Positions 59,147 through 64,000 of a stretch of 64,000 nt of DNA are shown here, one piece after another (within the stretch, counting starts at the first letter, position 1; each line of letters begins with the position of its first letter). Location of the stretch: NCBI GenBank assembly GCA_041581635.1, contig JBFICW010000001.1, positions 1 through 64,000 of the forward strand, read 5' to 3'. This stretch comes from Porticoccus sp041581635. Lineage in GTDB: Bacteria; Pseudomonadota; Gammaproteobacteria; Pseudomonadales; Porticoccaceae. Both the position numbers and the translations under genes were made by a program. The notes under the pieces are model-generated. The model did not search any database. It was not told where the DNA came from and was given only the letters and a program-made list of their open reading frames with translations.

Positions 59147-62100
59147 ATGGTAAAGACCGACAAAAAATCAAAGCCCCAACCTGACTCCATAGTCAGGCCA
59201 TTACGATTTGTGACCGCGTCTTCGCTGTTTGATGGCCATGATGCCGCTATCAATGTGATGCGTCGCTTGATTCAGGCTAAAGGCGTAGAGGTGATTCATT
59301 TGGGTCACAACCGCAGTGTGGATGAAGTTGTGCGCGCCGCTATTCAGGAGGATGCTGATGCGATTGCCGTTAGTTCCTATCAGGGCGGTCATATGGAATA
59401 TTTCCGTTATATGTTGCAGTTGCTCAAGGACCGCGGTGCTGCCCACATTAATGTGTTTGGTGGGGGTGGCGGTACCATTACTCTGGACGAAATAGCTCAA
59501 CTGGAATCCGAGGGTGTAAGGCGTATTTACCACCCAACCCATGGGATAGAAATGGGGCTGACCGGAATGATCGATGATTTGGTTGCACTGGCACTGCAGC
59601 ACCGTACAAATATATTTCCGGCGGGTAAGCCAAATAGAGACCACGAGATCAATGTGGCACAAATGATCTCCGCTATTGAGGATGGCGAGATTAGCCAGTC
59701 AGAGCTTGTTCGGTTAAAAGAAGAATGGCTGGTATCGGCGGTTGATACCCCGGTGGTCGGTATTACGGGTACCGGCGGCGCAGGTAAAAGTAGCATTGTC
59801 GATGAGCTGTTGGATCGATTTGTTCGGCAGCGACCAGAGATGCGAATTGCCGTTTTAGCCGTGGATCCGACACGCCGAAGAACGGGCGGCGCATTGCTGG
59901 GCGATCGAATTCGAATGAACAGCCTGGCCGCTAAAAACATTTATATGCGTTCTATGGCAACCCGCAGGCAGCATTTGGCAACCAGCGAGATGCTGGGCGA
60001 TGTCACGCTATTTCTGAAATCCCTCGGTTACGATCTGGTTTTACTTGAGACGGCGGGTATTGGTCAGAGCGACTCTGAAATTGTCGACTTGGTGGATTTT
60101 TCGCTGTATATCATGACCAGTGATTTCGGTGCTGCCAGTCAGTTAGAAAAAATCGATATGATCGATTATGCCGACATGATCGTGCTTAATAAATATGACA
60201 AACGCGGAGCGGAAGATGCGCTACGCGATATTCGCAAGCAGTGGCAGCGAAACCGAAATGCTTTTTCAGTTTCGGCAGATCAAATACCGGTATACCCCAC
60301 CATTGCCAGTCAGTTTAACGACCCGGGTGTGAACCGAGCGTTTGCTAATCTGTGTCGATTATTGGTTGAGAAGGTGGGCCTGGATAAGGAAGTGTGGTCG
60401 GCTGGGACAGCGGCGGCTGTAGAGGGCATCGAATTAAAGCCCGAGTCGGTAGCATTAATTCCAGCCAGGCGGATCCGTTATCTTGCTGAATTGAGTGAGC
60501 AGGGGCGCGAGATAAAGGCTCGCAATGCCTCTCAGTCTGAATGGGCTTCTGTGGCCTATCAAAGTTATGGGGTGCTTAAATCTTTGGGTGATACTGCTTT
60601 GCCAGAGCCGTTGCACCTGTATTCATCTGCCGCCTTGTCTGGCGATGATGGTGACCAGACATTGTTTGCCTTGCGGCAACGTTATCAAGAGGCGTTGACC
60701 GCGCTAAATACTGATTCCATAAGCTTGTTGAAGGCGTGGCCCGAGCGAAAAGCAGGTGTTGAAACGCCGCAATACGCCTATTCCGTTCGCGGTAAAAACA
60801 TTACCGGCAACAATTATATTGAATCACTGAGTCACTTGATGGTGCCGAAAGTGGCTACTCCTCAGTATAAAGACTGGGGTGAATTGCTGGCCTTTTTGTT
60901 GGCAGAAAACTTGCCGGGTAGTTACCCCTTTACCGCGGGAGTTTTTCCCTATCGTCGGGCGGGTGAAGATCCTACCCGAATGTTTGCGGGGGAGGGTATC
61001 CCAGAGCGAACCAATCATCGCTTTCACTATCTGGCCCGGGGTCAGGAAACAACGCGGTTATCCACGGCGTTTGATTCGGTGACGCTGTATGGCGCCGACC
61101 CTGACCCAAGGCCCGATATTTGGGGCAAGGTGGGTAATGCTGGCGTCTCCATCGCCACGTTGGACGATATGAAGAAGCTTTATTCTGGTTTTGATCTGTG
61201 CGCACCGACGACCTCTGTGTCGATGACGATCAATGGCCCTGCACCCATGATTCTGGCGTTCTTTATGAATGCGGCTATTGACCAGCAAGTGGAAATATAT
61301 CTTCGGAAAAATGATTTGTGGGCAGAAGCGGAGCGAAAAATAGAGGACTGGTTCGCGGGTAAAACACAGCCTGTGTACAGTGGAAATTTACCGAGTGGGC
61401 ACGATGGGTTGGGGCTGGCGTTATTGGGTATTAGCGGCGACCAATTGGTCGATGCCGAAACCTATGCACGAATTAAAAAGGAAACACTGACGGTGGTGAG
61501 GGGGACTGTTCAGGCGGATATTTTGAAAGAGGATCAAGCCCAGAATACCTGTATTTTTTCCACCAATTTTGCAATGAAAATGATGGGCGATGTTCAGGCA
61601 TATTTTATTGCCAACAATGTGCGCAACTACTATAGCGTGTCCGTGAGTGGCTATCATATTGCCGAGGCTGGGGCGAACCCGATTTCTCATTTGGCGTTTA
61701 CGCTGTCCAACGGACTAACGCTGGTTGAATATTATTTATCGCGTGGCATGAAAGTGGATGATTTTGTGCCCAACTTCAGTTTCTTTTTATCTAATGGTAT
61801 GGATCCAGAATATAGCGTTGTGGGTCGAGTGGCTCGCCGTATATGGGCTAGAGCAATGAAGGAGCGTTATGGTGCCAGTCCGAGAAGTCAGATGCTCAAA
61901 TACCATGTCCAAACGTCTGGCCGCAGTCTTCACGCCCAGGAGATGAGCTTTAACGATATTAGGACAACATTGCAGGCGTTGTACGCCATTTTTGACAACA
62001 CCAATAGCCTGCATACCAATGCTTATGATGAGGCAATCACCACCCCGACGGAGGAATCTGTGCGTCGGGCCGTGGCAATTCAGTTGGTGATTAACCGAGA

Positions 62101-62602
62101 ATTTGGCCTGAACTTTTGTGAGAACCCCTGGCAGGGCTCATTTATTATTGAGCAGCTCACCGACTTGGTCGAGGAGGCGGTCTATGATGAGTTTGAAAAA
62201 ATCTCGGCCCGCGGTGGCGTATTGGGGGCGATGGACACGATGTACCAGCGGAGCAAGATTCAAGAAGAAAGTATGTATTATGAGCACAAAAAGCACGATG
62301 GTAGTTTGCCGCTGATTGGTGTGAATACCTTTCTTCCCGAAGAGGGGGCAGAAGAGGCTATAGAGGGGCGGGAACTGGCTCGTTCGGATGATAGTGAAAA
62401 GCAGCAACAGGTGGACAATCTAAACAGCTATAAGTTGTTGTATGAGGCTGAGTCCGAAGCCATTCTCAAGCAGTTGCAAGCAGTGGCACTGAACCGGGGC
62501 AATATTTTCGAAAGTTTGATGGACGCAGCAAAATATAGCTCCCTGGGGCAGATGAGTGTGGCGCTCTATAATATTGGTGGTTTATACCGAAGGAATATGT
62601 AG
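59147..62602 (+). CDS. icmF: fused isobutyryl-CoA mutase IcmF
   Basis: An adenosylcobalamin-dependent mutase fused to its own G-protein chaperone, interconverting isobutyryl-CoA and n-butyryl-CoA. ATG 59147 gives 1151 residues and keeps the operator non-coding; upstream in-frame ATGs at 59078 and 59102 would overlap it. Domains in order are a B12-binding domain (SLFDGHDAAI with the DxH motif, then VSSYQGGHMEY and FGGGGG), a MeaI-like GTPase (GTGGAGKSSIVDEL, VDPTRRRTGGALLGDR) and a mutase barrel (FPYRRAGEDPTRMFAGEG, APTTSVSMTINGPAP, YHIAEAGANPI). The exact substrate (isobutyryl-, isovaleryl- or pivaloyl-CoA) cannot be fixed. It depends on the B12 cluster of this window. Confidence 0.93.
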   Translation: MVKTDKKSKPQPDSIVRPLRFVTASSLFDGHDAAINVMRRLIQAKGVEVIHLGHNRSVDEVVRAAIQEDADAIAVSSYQGGHMEYFRYMLQLLKDRGAAHINVFGGGGGTITLDEIAQLESEGVRRIYHPTHGIEMGLTGMIDDLVALALQHRTNIFPAGKPNRDHEINVAQMISAIEDGEISQSELVRLKEEWLVSAVDTPVVGITGTGGAGKSSIVDELLDRFVRQRPEMRIAVLAVDPTRRRTGGALLGDRIRMNSLAAKNIYMRSMATRRQHLATSEMLGDVTLFLKSLGYDLVLLETAGIGQSDSEIVDLVDFSLYIMTSDFGAASQLEKIDMIDYADMIVLNKYDKRGAEDALRDIRKQWQRNRNAFSVSADQIPVYPTIASQFNDPGVNRAFANLCRLLVEKVGLDKEVWSAGTAAAVEGIELKPESVALIPARRIRYLAELSEQGREIKARNASQSEWASVAYQSYGVLKSLGDTALPEPLHLYSSAALSGDDGDQTLFALRQRYQEALTALNTDSISLLKAWPERKAGVETPQYAYSVRGKNITGNNYIESLSHLMVPKVATPQYKDWGELLAFLLAENLPGSYPFTAGVFPYRRAGEDPTRMFAGEGIPERTNHRFHYLARGQETTRLSTAFDSVTLYGADPDPRPDIWGKVGNAGVSIATLDDMKKLYSGFDLCAPTTSVSMTINGPAPMILAFFMNAAIDQQVEIYLRKNDLWAEAERKIEDWFAGKTQPVYSGNLPSGHDGLGLALLGISGDQLVDAETYARIKKETLTVVRGTVQADILKEDQAQNTCIFSTNFAMKMMGDVQAYFIANNVRNYYSVSVSGYHIAEAGANPISHLAFTLSNGLTLVEYYLSRGMKVDDFVPNFSFFLSNGMDPEYSVVGRVARRIWARAMKERYGASPRSQMLKYHVQTSGRSLHAQEMSFNDIRTTLQALYAIFDNTNSLHTNAYDEAITTPTEESVRRAVAIQLVINREFGLNFCENPWQGSFIIEQLTDLVEEAVYDEFEKISARGGVLGAMDTMYQRSKIQEESMYYEHKKHDGSLPLIGVNTFLPEEGAEEAIEGRELARSDDSEKQQQVDNLNSYKLLYEAESEAILKQLQAVALNRGNIFESLMDAAKYSSLGQMSVALYNIGGLYRRNM

Positions 62603-62657
62603 GGCTGCACGGTACATTGCCGCTGTAATAAGCGTGGGATTTCGCGGTTGTTTTGTG

Positions 62658-62663
62658 TACAAT
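62658..62663 (+). promoter_or_regulatory. possible -10 element for glyA
   Basis: TACAAT lies 51 nt upstream of the glyA ATG in the icmF-glyA gap. No good -35 hexamer is seen at 16-18 nt. The region just downstream is a pyrimidine-rich leader (CTCTTTTTTTTC). Confidence 0.35.
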
Positions 62664-62713
62664 TCGCGCTCTTTTTTTTCGTTTTCTTTACATTAACCAG
62701 CCGCGTGATACTC

Positions 62714-63973
62714 ATGTTTGATAAAGACCAAACCATTGCCAGTTTTGACCCAGAAGTGTGGGCTGCCATTCAGCACGAAGAGCAGCGTCAGGAAGAGCAT
62801 ATTGAACTGATTGCCTCTGAAAATTACACCAGCCCAGCGGTGATGGCCGCTCAAGGCACCAAGCTCACCAACAAGTATGCCGAGGGTTATCCTCATAAGC
62901 GCTACTACGGTGGTTGTGAGTTTGTCGATCAGACCGAAGAGTTGGCTATTCAGCGCGTGACTAAGCTATTTGGTGCTGAGTATGCCAATGTGCAGCCGCA
63001 CTCGGGTTCTCAGGCGAACAGTGCCGTTTATCAGGCGCTTTGTGTACCGGGTGACACGGTGTTGGGTATGAGCCTGGATGCCGGTGGTCACCTGACCCAC
63101 GGTGCCAAGCCAAGCTTCTCTGGTAAAATTTACCATGCAGTGCAATATGGGTTAAACCCTGAAACCGGCCTGGTGGATTACGATCAGATTGAAGCGCTTG
63201 CCGTTGAGCATAAACCGAAAATGATTATCGCTGGTTTCTCGGCCTATTCCGGCGTGCTGGATTGGGCGCGATTCCGTGAAATTGCGGACAAAGTGGGCGC
63301 CTACCTGATGGTCGATATGGCCCATGTTGCCGGGTTGATTGCTGCGGGCGTATACCCGAACCCGATGGCTTTTGCCGACGTCGTGACATCGACTACCCAT
63401 AAAACATTGCGTGGTCCTCGCGGCGGGATTATTCTCACCAACAGTGAAGAGTTGGCCAAGAAAATCAATTCCGCGGTCTTCCCCGGTGGTCAAGGTGGCC
63501 CGTTGTGCCATGTGATCGCTGCAAAGGCTGTGTCGTTTAAAGAAGCCATGACGGATGACTTTAAAGTCTATCAGCAGCAAGTCGTGAAAAATGCCAAGGC
63601 AATGGCGGCTACGTTTATGGCTCGCGGTATAAAAATCGTTTCCAGTGGCACTGAAAATCATCTAATGCTGGTCGACCTGATCGGCAAGGAATACACCGGC
63701 AAAGATGCGGATGCGGCCTTGGGTGAAGCCTACATTACGGTCAATAAAAATGCGGTTCCCAATGATCCTCGCTCACCGTTTGTGACCTCTGGTCTTCGTA
63801 TTGGTACGCCGGCGATTACCACGCGTGGTTTTTCTGAGGCTGAATCCATAGACCTGGCAAACTGGATTTGCGATGTTTTGGATAGCCTGGAAAATGGAAC
63901 ATCCGAGACGGTTATTCCTGAGACTAAAGCCAAAGTTCTGGACGTTTGTGCCCGGTTCCCCGTCTACGGTTAA
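62714..63973 (+). CDS. glyA: serine hydroxymethyltransferase GlyA
   Basis: A PLP enzyme that interconverts serine and glycine with tetrahydrofolate and feeds one-carbon metabolism. ATG 62714 begins MFDKDQTIASFDPEVWAAIQ, the usual GlyA N-terminus, and gives 419 residues; a frame open further upstream would add a non-conserved hydrophobic stretch. Motifs are ELIASENYTSPAVMAAQGT, HSGSQAN, DMAHVAGLIAAGVYPNP and the PLP lysine in VTSTTHKTLRGPRGG. It follows icmF by 111 nt, so it probably has its own promoter. Confidence 0.98.
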   Translation: MFDKDQTIASFDPEVWAAIQHEEQRQEEHIELIASENYTSPAVMAAQGTKLTNKYAEGYPHKRYYGGCEFVDQTEELAIQRVTKLFGAEYANVQPHSGSQANSAVYQALCVPGDTVLGMSLDAGGHLTHGAKPSFSGKIYHAVQYGLNPETGLVDYDQIEALAVEHKPKMIIAGFSAYSGVLDWARFREIADKVGAYLMVDMAHVAGLIAAGVYPNPMAFADVVTSTTHKTLRGPRGGIILTNSEELAKKINSAVFPGGQGGPLCHVIAAKAVSFKEAMTDDFKVYQQQVVKNAKAMAATFMARGIKIVSSGTENHLMLVDLIGKEYTGKDADAALGEAYITVNKNAVPNDPRSPFVTSGLRIGTPAITTRGFSEAESIDLANWICDVLDSLENGTSETVIPETKAKVLDVCARFPVYG

Positions 63974-64000
63974 TCAGAAAGCGTTGTAAGCAAAAGCCCC

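Noticed and set aside
63152..63661. A 169-codon minus-strand open frame inside glyA
   Set aside because: Fully antisense to highly conserved GlyA motifs; His-rich shadow translation without family features.
1..64000. tRNA or rRNA genes, CRISPR arrays, insertion sequences
   Set aside because: No tRNA-like cloverleaf with a GGTTCGAATCC-type arm, no spaced direct repeats and no transposase reading frame were seen on either strand.

Overview
The window looks like chromosomal DNA from a free-living gammaproteobacterium, probably of the Pseudomonadales/Cellvibrionales type. This is an inference from gene content and order: the tolC-nudF-yqiB-cpdA-yqiA-parE block, a DUF748 gene between parE and parC, waaA and hldE close by, and a Pseudomonas-like pairing of LPS genes. 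No rRNA, tRNA, CRISPR array, prophage, insertion sequence or transposase was seen. Coding density is high and base composition is near 50% G+C throughout, so nothing looks like a recent island.

Layout. (1) 1-5734: envelope sugar genes. The end of an unidentified gene and a methyltransferase lie on +, then a minus-strand operon of a WaaP-like kinase, a GT2 glycosyltransferase and rfbBACD for dTDP-L-rhamnose. (2) 5814-10704: LPS inner-core genes hldE and waaA around an oxidoreductase pair. (3) 10676-22073: tolC, divergent from nudF-yqiB-cpdA-yqiA-parE-DUF748-parC, covering efflux, ADP-ribose and cAMP turnover and topoisomerase IV. (4) 22201-24152: small membrane and stress-type genes: a Pmp3/YqaE peptide of 53 residues, an MscS channel, a YeaQ/GlsB protein and an acidic exported protein. 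(5) 24245-25964: a minus-strand pair, a protein with three tandem DnaT-type domains and a phage-lambda-P-like protein, overlapping by 92 nt. This is the most unusual locus: a candidate chromosomal replicative-helicase matchmaker of phage origin. (6) 26089-29639: a TonB receptor and radA.

(7) 29738-46493: a 17-kb cobalamin region headed by a cobalamin riboswitch. It holds btuB, then cobO, cobQ, a BtuM-like membrane protein, cbiA, a BtuF-like protein without a signal peptide, cbiZ, btuC, btuD, cobU, cobT, cobC, cobS, cbiB, cobD, btuF and bluB, mostly overlapping or within a few bases. Together they import corrinoids across both membranes, adenosylate and amidate them, remove and rebuild the nucleotide loop, and make the lower ligand DMB. 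No corrin-ring-building genes are in the window. (8) 46615-58179: a mixed region with amtB, a SPOR lipoprotein, a DCC protein, a cupin, a LemA/GIDE-like pair, a histidine-rich repeat protein, glpK, a GAF protein, a DUF1456 protein, three stand-alone helicase-associated repeats and ettA. (9) 58266-63973: a GntR/FadR-type regulator divergent from icmF, with a perfect GntR-type operator between them, then glyA. IcmF needs adenosylcobalamin, so it is a likely user of the cofactor made by region 7.

All functions are read from sequence motifs and remembered families; no database search was run.
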